Under the pieces are notes generated by a model. It was not told the DNA's origin, made no database searches, and worked only from the letters and a program-made list of their open reading frames with translations. A stretch of 64,000 nt of DNA from Mastigias papua. Its lineage: Eukaryota; Cnidaria; Scyphozoa; Rhizostomeae; Mastigiidae. The stretch spans positions 18,501 to 82,500 of the forward strand of contig OZ025281.1 in the NCBI GenBank assembly GCA_964019165.1. Reading direction: 5' to 3'. Below are positions 52,121 to 63,451 of the stretch, one piece after another. Numbering within the stretch: the first letter of the stretch is position 1; each line of letters opens with the position of its first letter. The position numbers were made by a program, and so were the translations under genes.

Positions 52121-55100
52121 ATAAGCAATACTAAAACAATAAACTAAAACAGAAATAAATGACCTAAAGGACTAGCCAACAGCAAGCTGCGAAAATATAA
52201 ACAATTCAGGTAGCAGGCTACGTTAAAACAATGAGATAGGGTATGTAATAAGGACATGCACAGTTGAGCAACTGCAAGTAGCAACAAAGCTTATAACAAG
52301 GTAGAATGGCACAGCAAAGAAAATATAACTAGCTATTTACATGACTGAACACCATCAAACAGCAGAAAGATCGCCATTCCTACTAACTTGGTAAAATGAA
52401 GCAGCAGAATAATTGACAAAAAAGACGACTTACTGAACTGAGTGTCACCAAATAGAAAACAGATATGCAGCATGACTAAAAGGGTACGAAAACGCAACAC
52501 TTCCATGGGAAACTAATGGTGTACAGAACTCAGTAACATCAAGCAGTAGAAAGATAGACAATACTTACAGCATGTAGACTACAAGGATATAATATAGGAG
52601 ATACTGACGACCTAAAGGAATGAGCAGTCTGAAGCTGAAGAACGCTAAGCAATTTTCATAACAGGGTAGAATACCCGAATCAATTTAGGGGAACGTAAAG
52701 ACTTAAAGAAGTGGACAACACCAAGCAACGGGAGGGTAAACATTACTGATAGCAGAGTAAAATGCAACGATATCCCATGGGCAAATAGCAACTTAAAGAA
52801 CTGGGCAACACTAAGCAGCAGAAAAATAAGAAATATTGATATTAGGATCAAATTCAACAGTAAAATAATGTGGAAAAAACAGATTTGCATAACTCATCAG
52901 TACCAAACAGAAAATAATAAGCAATACTAATAAAAGGATTCGATACAACATTAAAATAATGGCGGAAACAAGGACTTACAATACTGAGAACTAACGAGCA
53001 GCAGAAAAATAAACAATGCTAATAACAGGGAGGAAAACAATACTACCCTACAAGAGGAACATACTGGTTTACAGGACTGAGCAACACAACACAGCAGAAA
53101 GATGACAAACAATAAATGACACGGGGGAAAACAAGGTATCGTCTAGAGAAGCACACAGCGGACGGAAGATACACACTAATGACAGCGAAATAGACTACAG
53201 TGATATAAGAAGCGGAATGCTAACAACCTAAAGACTGGACAACACTCAGCAGGATAATGATAAGATTTACCAATAGCAGGGCAGAATACAAAAATGACAT
53301 ATAAGACAACATAACGACTTTCTGGAGCAAGCACCATCAAGCATCAGAAAGAAAAGCAAACTTAAAACGAGAATAAACTCGGGAAGACACTACCGAGCGA
53401 CAGTGCAGACACAAACTAAACGGCAGAAGGATCAGGATTACTAACATTAATTTACAGTAAGGCAATGAACGAGACAGAAAAACACCGACGGAATGCAGAT
53501 AACCAATACTAATCTTGATGTAGGAAAAATACACACTAGAGAGTAAAATTAGGACTGAGATAACTGACCAACACAACGATGCAGAAAGAAAAGCGCTAGA
53601 AATATAAATGTAGGATAAAACTGTAATTTGAAGTCTAAAATAACGACTCAATAGATTAAGTAACACTAAGACACAAACAGATACGCGGAAAAACTAGAGA
53701 GGAAAACAACGAATGAAAGGGCCGAGTAATACCAAGCAGCAGATAGATAATCATTACTAATATAAATGCAGAATTAATTAATACAATGGAGAGGAAATTA
53801 ATGACTGAATGCTCTGACAACACATCAAGCAGCATCAAACAGATAGGCACACCTAAAATTAATCTACAGTACAACAATAAAATGGAGAGGAAAACAAGGA
53901 GTGAAAAGGCAGACCAACATAAAAAGAAGCAGAATGATAAGCAGTACTAATCTGAAAGTAGAGTAATACAATAAAAGAGACAGGAAACTAACAACTCAAA
54001 GTACTGATCAACAACACGCATTAGAGACATAAGCACTATTAATATTAAACTAGGATACAACAATAAAATAGACAGTAGACTAACGATAAATGATGGAGCA
54101 ACATCAAACAGCAGAAATTTAGCATTAAACTAGAGAGGAAAATAACGACTGACTGGACTGATTGACAGTAGGTAGCAAAATGCTAAGCACCAATAGTATT
54201 TATGTAGAGTAGCGCAGTAAAATAGACACGAACATAAAGACTGAATTGATGGAGAAAAACCAAGTAGCAGAAAGATAAGTAACACTGATGTTAATGTAAA
54301 ATAACACAATAAATTATAGACACCAATAACGAAAAAAGACAAACAAATTGAAGCAATGAGATAAGCACTATAAATGTTAATGTAGACTACAGCTATAAAA
54401 TACAGAGGAAAATAACCACAGAAAGGACTGGGCACCACCAAAGAAGCAGAAAGATAAGCACAACTAATAAAACTGCAAATTATATTATTCACTACTAATA
54501 TTAAGCATTACTAAAATTAATCTACAATACAATACTACAACAGACACGATAATAACAATTAAAACTACTGAATAAACACAAGGCATTGCAGATATAAGCA
54601 TTACTATTATTACTTTAGAATACAACTATAAAATAGAACACACAATAAAGACATAAAGGATTAAGAAACACGAAGTAGCAGAAAGATGAACACCACCAAC
54701 ATTGATGTGGAATACAACAAATAAAAACAAAGTAAACTAAAGACTGACAAGATTGACCAACACAAAGCAGCAGAGCAATAACCACTACAAGTATTAATAT
54801 AACAAAATACAACAAAAGAGGCACGAACAACTTTCAGTAACACGACGCGGCAGATAAGTTTTACTAATGTTAATATGTTAACAATAACTTTGAAAAGAAC
54901 CTCGTGACAAAAAGCTTTGAGTAACGTGATGCAGCAGATTGCTAAGTTCTAATACTATTACTATAGAGTAAAACAATACAATAGAGAAGAAAATAACGAC
55001 TGAAAGGCTTGAGCAACACCAATCAGCAGAAAGACAACGGCTAAAAATATCAATCTTGGATATATCAATAAAATAGAGAGGAAAATACAAAATGAAAGGG

Positions 55101-55440
55101 CTCATCACCATCACCAAGCAGAAAGATATGCCCTACCAGTACTAGTGTAGACTAAAACGAAAACCTGGAGGGGCAGAATGACATATGACAGTAGTGACCG
55201 CCATCAAGCAGCAGAAAGACAAGCACTTTTAATATTAATGTAGAGAAAAACAATAAAAAAGAGAGGAAATTTACAACTAAAAGGAGTGCCCAAAATCAAG
55301 CAACACAAAGATAAGCATTTCTAATATTAATGAACAATCAAATTATAAAATAGAGAGATAATGCCTAATAGTACTGACCAAAATCTACTTGCATAGTGAT
55401 AAGCAATAACAATACAAATGTAGAAGAAAAGAATGAAAGA
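52120..55440 (+). repeat. Degenerate ~90-bp tandem repeat, family A (right outer layer)
   Basis: Units use the same words as 1-3.85 kb: 'actaatattaatgtagaa', 'aataaaatagagaggaaa', 'aacgactgaaaggactga' and 'accaagcagcagaaaga'. A run at 54,598-54,800 matches 1,053-1,250 at a nearly constant offset of about 53,545-53,550 bp, with shared text such as 'ttactttagaatacaact' and 'cacaaagcagcagagcaa'. Another stretch near 54,912-55,090 matches 2,149-2,320. Divergence is high, with many single-base changes and small indels. Confidence 0.8.
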
Positions 55441-56075
55441 GTTAGGAAACTTAAGACTGTCAAGACTGAGCAGAACCAAGCAGTAGAAATAACGGAGATA
55501 ATAAAGGAGTAAATAAATTCAAGCAACAGACCTGGGATGACAACGTGGATAGACTAAGGTGAAAAGGGGAAACATAGCAGGCCATGGCATTGAATACAAT
55601 TAAAGGGCAAAAAAAAAGAACTGGAGTGAATAATGTCAAATAACATTTATCACTCCTGTTATACGTTGAATGATAGGAAGGAATACCAAACGAAGTTAGC
55701 AAACTAGACAGAACAAAGGGCAAAAATGAGAAATACTAAGGGTAAATACGATCAAGGCAAAGGGTAATGAAAAAATAACGAATAAAAGGAGATAGTACAA
55801 CTATGCAACGAAGGCAACGTAACAAATAATAGGACTGAATACAATCATGCAATAAAACAAATATTACTATCAGGAGCGAATAAAATCAAATAACAGAAGA
55901 CAAAGCAATGAATAGAAGGAATGACTAACATCAAACAGTCATAGGCAAAGCAACGATAAACAACAGCCAAGGCCAACAGCGATAACCGTGAAACTTAAGA
56001 GTAACTGACGTAATAAAAAACTAAACTAGCATTAACGACGTAAATCAGAGGAACTAATAAATATCACTTAGCAAC
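55440..56075. other. A-rich transition zone, period largely lost
   Basis: The + strand remains A-rich and short words recur ('ggagtgaataaaatcaaa', 'aggaatgactaacatcaa', 'gcaaagcaacgataaaca'), but no steady 90-bp period can be followed. It probably represents very old array edge. No gene is seen. Confidence 0.55.
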
Positions 56076-56335
56076 TATTAAAACTGACACAAAAAACAAT
56101 GATTAAAAAAGACACACGGAAGAGTGATTAAAATCGACACACCGAAAAATAATTAAGAACGACACAATGACCGATGATTAAGACCGACAAACCGAAAAAG
56201 GATTAAAAACGACAGACCGAAAATGATTAAGAATGACATATAACAAATATTAAAATGACATAGAACAGAGATTAAAAATGACCCAGAAAAAAGATTGAAA
56301 CGACTCATCAAACAATGATTAAATGATAGCTTGAA
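56076..56335 (+). repeat. ~25-bp minisatellite at the array edge, ~11 copies
   Basis: The word 'gattaa' (or tattaa/aattaa) followed by 'gacacaccgaaaaa'-like text occurs at about 56076, 56101, 56126, 56151, 56176, 56201, 56225, 56249, 56270, 56293 and 56317. The first six steps are exactly 25 bp and the later ones 21-25. It is the last tandem element before ordinary sequence and shares the A-rich strand bias of the main array. Confidence 0.9.
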
Positions 56336-56339
56336 GCTT

Positions 56340-57090
56340 GAACAGCAGTATGGACACACTTAAATACAAGTTATCAAGGTTTGCCGATGACTCATCACAC
56401 TTCTTCACATTCGCTCCAACAAACTTCAGTATTCAATGGTGCTTCGTCTACATCAGCTTTGAATCACTTCCATAGTTGTACATATATGCACAGATTCAGG
56501 CTCCCATTCCATTAATTCACTGATTGGCATTACCAAAAATAATAAACAAAGTCAACAAAGTCTAGCAGGGATGTGCGCCAGGGGAGCTCAAGGATCTTTA
56601 GTACCCCATTTTACAGCATTCCAATCAACCGAGTGAAAGCAAATACGCATGTTATCGCACAGCTCTTTTAGCAGTTTAGTACTCTGTCTATCTTCGAACA
56701 ATGTCTGGCATCATCCCTGCTAACTAGTTCACTTGAAAAGCACTTACCAGTTATGAAACTACACAATCAAGCCTCACATGACACCAATAACTTCTTATAA
56801 CTTCGCTCATTGTCGTTATTGTCAAGTACGTACAATTTGTATATTTCTGCATCTACTGTGGCGACAAGTCACTTTTACCATCCCCTAAAAGGCCAAATAA
56901 GATGCATTAATGGAATATTCTATACCATGCAAACATACAAGGTACGTTACATGGACAGTGATTAAACATCATACTCTTCAATAAATCAATTGAATACTTC
57001 TATGAGCTTAATACTTCCTATCTTCATATTCAATTAATGGAAGCCTCATTACTATGATACACTGACCTTTTATACACGAGTATGAATCAG
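56340..57090. other. Unique AT-rich DNA, no feature recognised
   Basis: Strand bias disappears abruptly after the 25-bp minisatellite, giving mixed composition with T-rich and A-rich words. I see no open frame of note, no RNA gene and no recognisable transposon. Confidence 0.6.
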
Positions 57091-57620
57091 AGAATCCAAT
57101 TTCAGTTCTAAACAGCCATCTACATAAGTTTAAAACTACGGGTGCCAACGCCTTCTACACTTTTGACTGGTCTTCTATTCAAGTTCACTGTTTCCGGGCC
57201 CATGTCTTCTCCCAATTCTCAACAGCTTTCTATTTACATTTAATGTTTCGTGTCCTAATGCCTTCATCGAATTCACAACAGTTTTCAACGTACGTTTAAT
57301 GTTTCGTGTAGTAATGCCTTCCCCAATTCACAATAGCCTTCTACTTACGCTAACTTGTCAGATTTCACTGTTTTCCACAATTCAAAACAACCTTCTATTA
57401 AAGCTTACTATTTTGTGTCCCAGTGCCTTCTCCACTTCACAGTAGCCTTCCACTTCAGCTTCATTTTTCAGATGTCAATGCCTTTCACAATTCAGAATAG
57501 CCTTCCACTTCAGCTTGATATATTTTGGGTGCCAAAGCCTTTCACAATTCACAACAGCCTTCTACTTAAGTTTAATGTTTCGTGTGCCAATGCCTTTTAC
57601 AATTATACACATGAGTACGC
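57091..57620. repeat. ~56-bp minisatellite, ~9-10 degenerate copies
   Basis: The core 'aatgccttc(c)acaattca', followed by 'acagccttctacttaagt' and 'ttaatgtttcgtgtg', recurs with starts of 'aatgcc' (or near variants) at 57147, 57202, 57257, 57313, 57367, 57422, 57477, 57534 and 57589, spacing 54-57 bp. A further weak copy begins at about 57,091. An open frame of 103 codons (+, 57,355-57,666) runs through it but only reflects the repeat. Confidence 0.88.
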
Positions 57621-59040
57621 TTTCAGATTCCAATTCCCTTCATTGTATATCAAGCACTCAAAATAAACAATAGAAAACAACACAAAATTTCTATAAAATT
57701 ATACCTTACCAACATCCATGATCTGACCTCCGGTTCAAATATAGTCTTTTAATGCTTTCAGCTTCACGTAATGTTCCAGCAGATTGTACTTTATATATTT
57801 ATACTTGTGTGTCATGTGGCAGCATTATCAGCTTTTTGCTGTTGTCTACAAAAGCATTGCTAGTTATTAATTTGAACAGCCTACCGATGTATAGCCACAA
57901 ATATACATGTTATATTCAATATCCAATTCCCCTTCGATTCTAAACAGCTCCCCCTGCTTCACCCATTTCAAATTAATGATTCAATTGTTCATAATTTCCA
58001 CGTTATACAAATCTATATTCATTTAGCCCCTGCTAATGCTGCTTATATGGCTTGCATTAAAATATCTTAGCAGGAAACGACATAAACATGACATAAACTC
58101 CACTAAACTATACTTTAGCAACTGTCAAGCTCTTTCTTCAACCGATTGACAAAAACCAAAATAATAACAACAAACATCCAATAGTACTTACAGATTAAAT
58201 GAATGTTCAAATACTTAATGAAATTTATATATAATATCTTCTATGTCCTTTCACAGCATAATGATAGCTTACTAGCTATTCAACTTTCTACTCGAATCTC
58301 ACGAGCAGCTATTAGTGTTTGTGTGTGACATCAATTAATATTTTCATTGCTAATATTTTCATTATATTTGCTTGTCTCTGGTGGACTCGTTACATCTCTT
58401 GTTACGATCGGCTAAGACACCATATCATATACCATTTTAAGATATCAAATTTTATTTTAAGTTTCAATCATGAAGTGCATCATCCCACTCTTGTCATCCA
58501 ACTAATACATCTACGGGAATTTAATGTAAATATAATCAGAAGATGATCGTGTAAACCGGCCTTTATAGCTGACGAAACAAGAAAGGACATCCTCCACAGT
58601 ATAATTCAATAGACTTTCTATCCTCTTACCCTCGGATTTAAATGCAAGCAGTGCGCTCTTCGTGAAGTACATGTATGTTCTTTGGCCAACAGCGTGGTGG
58701 AGAGGAAGCAGAAATCTCTACTATCCCAGGCCTTTACCAGGAAAATATATCATCATGGCAAATGGATAGCAATAGAGCTAAAATACACCATCGCTTCTCG
58801 TTCTTCAAATTAGCACATTACATTAGTTTATCTCTGACTGTGAGTGAACTATTTACTTTACATTTAAAGCATGTTTCAAAAATGAATTACCAAGGAAGTT
58901 TAAGAAACATGTTAGAAGCTTTTGATACCAAATGGCCAGAAATATTTTAGAAACTAACAACCAGCACCGGACCTTAGTTTCCTATAAGCAAAATAAGTGT
59001 ACCATGTGAGGTCATATCTACTGCCACGTCGGTGAAGGCA
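57620..59040. other. Unique AT-rich DNA, no supported gene
   Basis: The stretch is mixed AT-rich sequence. A 91-codon open frame (+, 58,675-58,950) with an acceptor-like 'ttctttggccaacag' near its start was considered, but it has no recognisable domain. Nothing else is supported. Confidence 0.5.
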
Positions 59041-59042
59041 GC

Positions 59043-59184
59043 AAGGCTTGCCTATTTTAATGAAACCTTGAATCTGCATATTTTGCTATATGCACGCACA
59101 CATACATTAAATTGTAAGGACATTGTAAGGAAAGGAAACAAGGCGTACCTATTATAATGAACATTTAAGTCGGCATATTTTGTT
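59043..59184 (+). repeat. Diverged ~45-bp direct repeat, spacing 97 bp
   Basis: 'aaggcttgcctattttaa' at 59043 and 'aaggcgtacctattataa' at 59140 begin two similar stretches, each ending in 'gcatattttg'. This looks like an old local duplication of unknown origin. Confidence 0.6.
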
Positions 59185-59476
59185 GATAATAGGGTGTATA
59201 GGGCGGAACCATTGACAACTAACTCTGACTGTGCCCTATATTTATGTGATCGACACAAGCTTTCTGTAACTTAGCCAACAGAATTAACGTTGATGAGTGA
59301 CTACTGTTGATTGCACAAATTATAAACAGATTCCTTAACCAGAAACAATTTTTCAAGGAAGAAGTCATGTAGATTTAGAGGTATAATCAGTATTCAGCTA
59401 TACCTGTCATCACTGCTCGAAACCATGTTATCACTGTACATTTAAATTAGTCATATACCAAGACCCATAATAAATT

Positions 59477-59677
59477 TTGTTAAAGATTGAGAGTTCATCA
59501 AGGTCAAAGTACCTTCCTATTGCAGTCGTGAAAACTCTCTATAGTAGCATCGTTAAGCCTCACTACCAATACTTCTGCTCTGTCTGGGGTTGCTGCAATT
59601 CCACTGACATCTTACAATTGCAGAGACTTCAAAACAGAGCAGCTCGTTTCTTGACTAAGTCAGTTCGATGCCCCTAG
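59477..59677 (+). pseudogene. LINE reverse transcriptase C-terminal fragment, part 1
   Basis: About 66 codons in one frame carry two hallmarks of the region after the reverse-transcriptase palm: 'SIVKPHYQYFCSVWG' (around residues 24-38; family form Y-x-S-h-v-x-P-H-h-x-Y-C-x-x-h-W) and 'LQRLQNRAARFLT' (around residues 48-60; family form L-Q-x-x-Q-N-R-A-A-R). The first methionine is not a true start, because the family protein extends hundreds of residues upstream and nothing recognisable precedes it here. The frame ends in a stop at 59,675-59,677, and the continuation of the same protein lies in another frame. A small indel in about 59,655-59,665 would explain the switch. Not functional. Confidence 0.85.
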
Positions 59678-59684
59678 TAAACCT

Positions 59685-59960
59685 TTGATACAAAGTTTAG
59701 GTTGGCAAACGATCGGGCAATTGATTGATAGACAGTCAAAACTAACGGTTTTTAAGTGCCTTAACGACCTTGCTCCAAGATATCTAAGTGAATTTTTCAC
59801 CAAAAACGTTGACTGCACCTCACGCAACCACGGACTTAAGGCTGCCTTTGAAAAGTTCTACTGGACATGCTTTTCATTAAGAGGAGCAAAAATCTGGAAT
59901 AGTCTCTCCACGGAGGCTAAGCAGGCAGCTACACTCGATGCCTTCAAGATCAAAATGTAA
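59685..59960 (+). pseudogene. LINE reverse transcriptase C-terminal fragment, part 2
   Basis: This frame continues part 1. The reading actually begins a few codons upstream of the ATG: the bases just before it translate as DAPSKP in this frame, which is the expected family wording between the two parts. Motifs in order are 'LGWQTI' (residues about 5-10), 'FKCLNDLAPRYLSEFF' (residues about 24-39; the 'LAPxYL' word is typical of CR1/L2/jockey-type ORF2 carboxy termini) and 'GAKIWNSL' (residues about 68-75). It ends at TAA 59,958-59,960, close to the usual end of such proteins. It lies directly upstream of the element's 3' untranslated region. Confidence 0.87.
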
Positions 59961-60081
59961 GTCCAGAGAGATTTTGAAATATTTTAGACTATTTTTATTC
60001 TAGATTATAAAGTATTCCATTTATTGTAATTAGGCTCTTTTATCTATTTTATATTAGAACCATTGTATTATATTTTAGATG

Positions 60082-60123
60082 GAGGGCCCCTTGAAAATCA
60101 GCATTTGCTGAAGGGTTACCCTC
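60082..60123 (+). other. LINE 3'-terminal stem-loop
   Basis: Three nested complementary pairs make one long hairpin: gaggg (60082-60086) with ccctc (60119-60123), ccctt (60088-60092) with aaggg (60111-60115), and tcagca (60098-60103) with tgctga (60106-60111) around a two-base loop. One base (60111) could belong to either of the two inner arms. Its place just before the simple tail matches the 3' stem-loop that LINE reverse transcriptases of the L2/CR1 type are known to recognise. Confidence 0.8.
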
Positions 60124-60134
60124 ATAAAACATGT

Positions 60135-60168
60135 GAAATCAAATCAAATCAAGTCAATCAAATCAAAG
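60135..60168 (+). repeat. LINE 3' simple-sequence tail, (AATCA)n-like
   Basis: 'gaaatcaaatcaaatcaa' followed by 'gtcaatcaaatcaaag' is a short 5-base microsatellite directly after the stem-loop. It replaces a poly(A) tail, as in several CR1/L2-type LINEs. Confidence 0.85.
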
Positions 60169-60169
60169 T

Positions 60170-62660
60170 CAGCCAATGCACTTGTACAATATTGACGAAA
60201 TGCAGTGTAAAAATAGTAAATACTACTAAAGCATATTCCCGCTTTGTCCAGCAAAGATGTCTTTTAATTAATGTAGATCTTTTACAGACGATCTTTCCAT
60301 GTACATGCGAATCAACTTTGAAATCATTGTATTCATCCTTCAAATTCATTCTGTCTAATAACTATTTAAACCTCGAACGTACAAAACAAATCCTAACGCT
60401 ATCGATGATATTGACAATAACGAAAAACATGATATGATACAAATTATGCATATGCATAATGTACACTTACTATCGCTAACATGGTAAACTGCTGCCTATG
60501 ATAAACCACAAACATATGGGTTATTGAAGAGGGAGAGTAGGGCTAGTACAAATGAAGTTTGCTTTAGTCTTTAATTCCATCAGGGGGGGGGGTGTTGTGT
60601 ACTTACAGCTGTAGTGGAAATTAGGGCTCAGTGGACTGTAATGGAAAATATCCTTGTGTATGGTTTTAAAAAAGCACAGGGTGTAGAACACATAATGACT
60701 AATGTAACATGCTAACGTCGCCAGATACTAACAAGACATCAAACATGCTAAAATAACATTGCTTGCACAAACGCTCACTATGCGATAAATAAGGACTACA
60801 CGGGGTGTAGGGCAAATCTCAAAGGATAATTTCTAGGACAAAACTCTATGAATCTTAGGGACGCCCTCTCAAGCGTATATATATACCCTTTCTAGATATA
60901 AAAGAATAAACCGAATAAAATGATAAGCACCAGAGAAATTTCGATTGTTATAATGTTTTCTAATCTTAATGCAGACTATTTAATGAGAACATCAAATCTT
61001 TAAGTAAATTAAGGCTCGACATGGCTGAAATATAATACTAATTTAAGAATAATGCACACTTAAAGATTACATATATTTATTTATTTATGCTAGCGCTTTT
61101 TAGAAACAAGAGCAGATTTAAGATTCATTTATCAGGCATCAATGCTATAACGCTATGCTGAGACCTAGTAACTTCTCTGGGAGTAGAACTTAATAGAATA
61201 CAGTGTTAGTGTCAATTGTTACTCACAAAGACACGTGACATTTAACACTCGTACCAGACTCCTGGTACCAGACTCCGTCATATATTATCTTTACTTCCGA
61301 TATTTTATTCAGTTCGCATTAATCGCTCATAGAGGTCAGATATATCTTGCTATTTAGTATTACTTGTACAGTTATTTTACTCGTTATGTATATATGTTGA
61401 GAAGCAGTTGTAATCTCTCTTCGACGTTCTTCACAGTTAGAATGATGAGATTACATTTAGGATCGGACGGACAAGAAAATGAGACTACCTGAGTGGTTCT
61501 CGATGCGAACAAACGGTACCTCAAATTGCCTGCCAAATTGCGGTAACACCCCAACGAACCCACTGTAACGATGCCTTTTACGTGACTTTACTTCTCTTCA
61601 AGGATCCATAACTAGTATCATTGTTACTTAAACTCATACAGATTATCCTTATATGCTGTTATTCGAGGTTGTGCAATCTTCAAAAGCCTAATAATGTCTC
61701 TATTGTGTAATGGTACTACCATTCCCTTATGTGGACATTCAGTCCCAGAGCACTAAATTTCAGATTTTGTTTGGACATATCACTTTAGACAGGTGGGAGT
61801 AACTACAAGAGTTGAAATAACGCCTATCAGATATCAGAAAATGTCATTGACTCAACCTATACAAACATTTCCGAAAATATAGGTAAGACGTTCAGGAAGA
61901 AGGCGGGCAATACAAATGACCATACATTATGGATGGATATGGATGGTATAGGAAGGGTGGTGGCTCCAAATCTGAAATGTGGTCATCTTCGGTTTTTCAC
62001 TTCCCACTTGCAAAGAAAGCTTTTGTGCAAACTGTCCCTACAACTTTCTTGCTTTTCAGCAAAATACTTCTTATCGGTTAATTAACTTCAAAATTAGACA
62101 TGTCTTGTGAGATGTGAAATCTGGGCTTATATCAATACATATATCAACAATTAGATTTGACCCGTAACATCGTAAGATTTTCTACATTTATAATTTAACT
62201 TTAATTCAGCACAATTTTCATTCACTTATTGCTAATAGGGACATTAGTACAGAGAATTTTGCATCAATGAAATGTGGAGCCCCTGCAATTCGATACTATT
62301 GAACACACTCTTAAGGGGGGGGGGGTCAAAGTTTCAATACCTTTATGTGAACATTATAAATATTTGGTCCCTATGGGGTCATTCACGGTACTTAAGCCCA
62401 GAATCATTACATTCTACAACCCCAATAACCCCTTACATGCGAGTACGTTTCTGATATAACCCATTTACCTAACCCTATATGGGAATACGGAATTTTCTTT
62501 CATAATTATTTAATCTTATTGTATACTCTTTATAACAGCGTTGCACAAAATAAACAAAAAAATGCATTATGAATTTTCTCTCTGAACAGATCACTACAAT
62601 GTTTTCATTTAGCGTTGATAAATTAGTGGGCATTTTGCCACTACTTACCAGGGGTGAGGA
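60170..62660. other. Unique AT-rich DNA, no supported gene
   Basis: I see no domain-bearing frame on either strand; frames of 60-124 codons occur (60,063-60,437; 62,272-62,459) but look random. Small items: a run of 10 G at 60583-60592, a run of 11 G at 62315-62325, and a tandem 'gtaccagactcc' at 61251 and 61265. Confidence 0.55.
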
Positions 62661-62663
62661 GGT

Positions 62664-63451
62664 CTAGTAATAATAATAATAATATACGAATATTTTAACA
62701 GGATAACCTATCAGTAATTACATACTGTTATCAACAGGGTCCTGCTTCCTTAATAACTTTTAATTAACAATGTTCAATATAACTTAAAAGATTAAAGTAT
62801 CTAAAAATTAAGTAGCTAAAAATTATTTAAAAAACTATCGAGAAACTGTCTGAAAAGAAGTCGAGAGTCAGTTCTTCTCGCCTGAAGAGGCAAGGTGTTA
62901 TATTCTTTTGCAGCCGAGAAATAAACTCCTTTTCGTCCAAACTCCAATCTTGTTTGAGGCAACTGTACTGATGTTTTGTTGTTTCTAGTTTTCTTTCCGT
63001 GCACAGTTTTTGCAAAATACCCCTGCATGGCATCACAAACGTTCGATTGTAAAATATCAAAGACCAAAGAACAAGCTCTTTTCTTTATCATTGAGTCAAT
63101 TGTAGGAATATGTAGGTGTATATTTGCATTATGGGCTTTTATTACAGATTTGGCTTTGCATTCGATGTATTCAATTCTCTTTTTATACGACCGAGAGCAA
63201 CCCATGAAGATCAATCCACAGTAACCGAAAATTGGCATTATCATTGTCCTGTATATTAGCTCTGCAGTCGAGCAGTCAACATGGCTTCGGATTTTTCTTA
63301 ATAGGTTTAACCGACTAGCAGCTTGTTTGTAAGTTTTTCTAAAGTGATCTTCAAAGGTTAGCGTTTGATCTAAATGTATTCCAAGGTACTTATAGTTTGA
63401 TGTTCCGTTTATTTTAGTAGAAGAGCAAACCATCGTATAAACGCCCCTTCA
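62664..63451 (-). mobile_element. 5'-truncated non-LTR retrotransposon (LINE) 3' end, minus strand
   Basis: This is a second LINE remnant, in the opposite orientation and of a different family from the one at 59.5 kb. It holds the carboxy-terminal reverse-transcriptase region (62,816-63,433) and, downstream on the minus strand, about 130 bp of AT-rich untranslated sequence. It may end at the (TAA)n-type run at 62,664-62,686, which could be its 3' tail. An in-frame stop at 63,449-63,451 and the absence of upstream reverse-transcriptase motifs mark the truncation point. Confidence 0.75.
62816..63433 (-). pseudogene. LINE reverse transcriptase C-terminal fragment (205 codons)
   Basis: The uninterrupted 205-codon frame begins with 'YKYLGIHLDQTLTFEDHF' (residues about 14-31), the usual 'YLGhxhD' segment that follows the reverse-transcriptase palm in LINE ORF2 proteins. 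Then come an arginine-rich helix 'LNLLRKIRSHVD' (about 42-53) and 'LIYRTMIMPIFGYCG' (about 59-73), equivalent to the 'Y.shl.P.l.Yc' motif. A segment 'RIEYIECKAKSVI' (about 87-99) matches the 'iq..ClR.I'-type region. The catalytic YADD-type motif lies further upstream in intact elements and is missing. The first ATG is internal to the family protein, and an in-frame TGA six codons upstream shows this is not a start. Dead copy, though its lack of internal stops suggests it is younger than the 59.5-kb copy. Confidence 0.87.

Larger units (their letters stand above)
59470..60170 (+). mobile_element. 5'-truncated non-LTR retrotransposon (LINE, CR1/L2/jockey-like) 3' end
   Basis: This fragment contains only the carboxy-terminal part of a LINE second ORF, its 3' untranslated region of about 175 bp, a terminal stem-loop and a short simple-sequence tail. 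The endonuclease and the catalytic palm of the reverse transcriptase are absent, as expected for 5'-truncated insertion by target-primed reverse transcription. The coding part is frameshifted (see the two pseudogene entries), so the copy is dead. The protein motifs fit the CR1/L2/jockey-like superfamily. The style of the carboxy terminus recalls elements common in cnidarian genomes, but this is from memory only. Confidence 0.85.

Noticed and set aside
57355..57666. 103-codon + strand open frame
   Set aside because: It lies inside the 56-bp minisatellite and its repeated wording mirrors the DNA repeat; no domain.
58675..58950. 91-codon + strand frame preceded by a splice-acceptor-like 'ttggccaacag'
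   Set aside because: No recognisable domain, AT-rich surroundings, and no matching donor or neighbouring exon that I can support. A transcript would be needed.
60063..60437. 124-codon + strand frame overlapping the LINE 3' end
   Set aside because: It begins within the LINE 3' untranslated region and runs through its stem-loop and tail, so it cannot be a genuine coding start. Sequence text is random-like.
60583..62325. G-quadruplex-type regulatory elements at the two poly-G runs (60583-60592 and 62315-62325)
   Set aside because: Each is a single uninterrupted G run, without the four separated tracts required.
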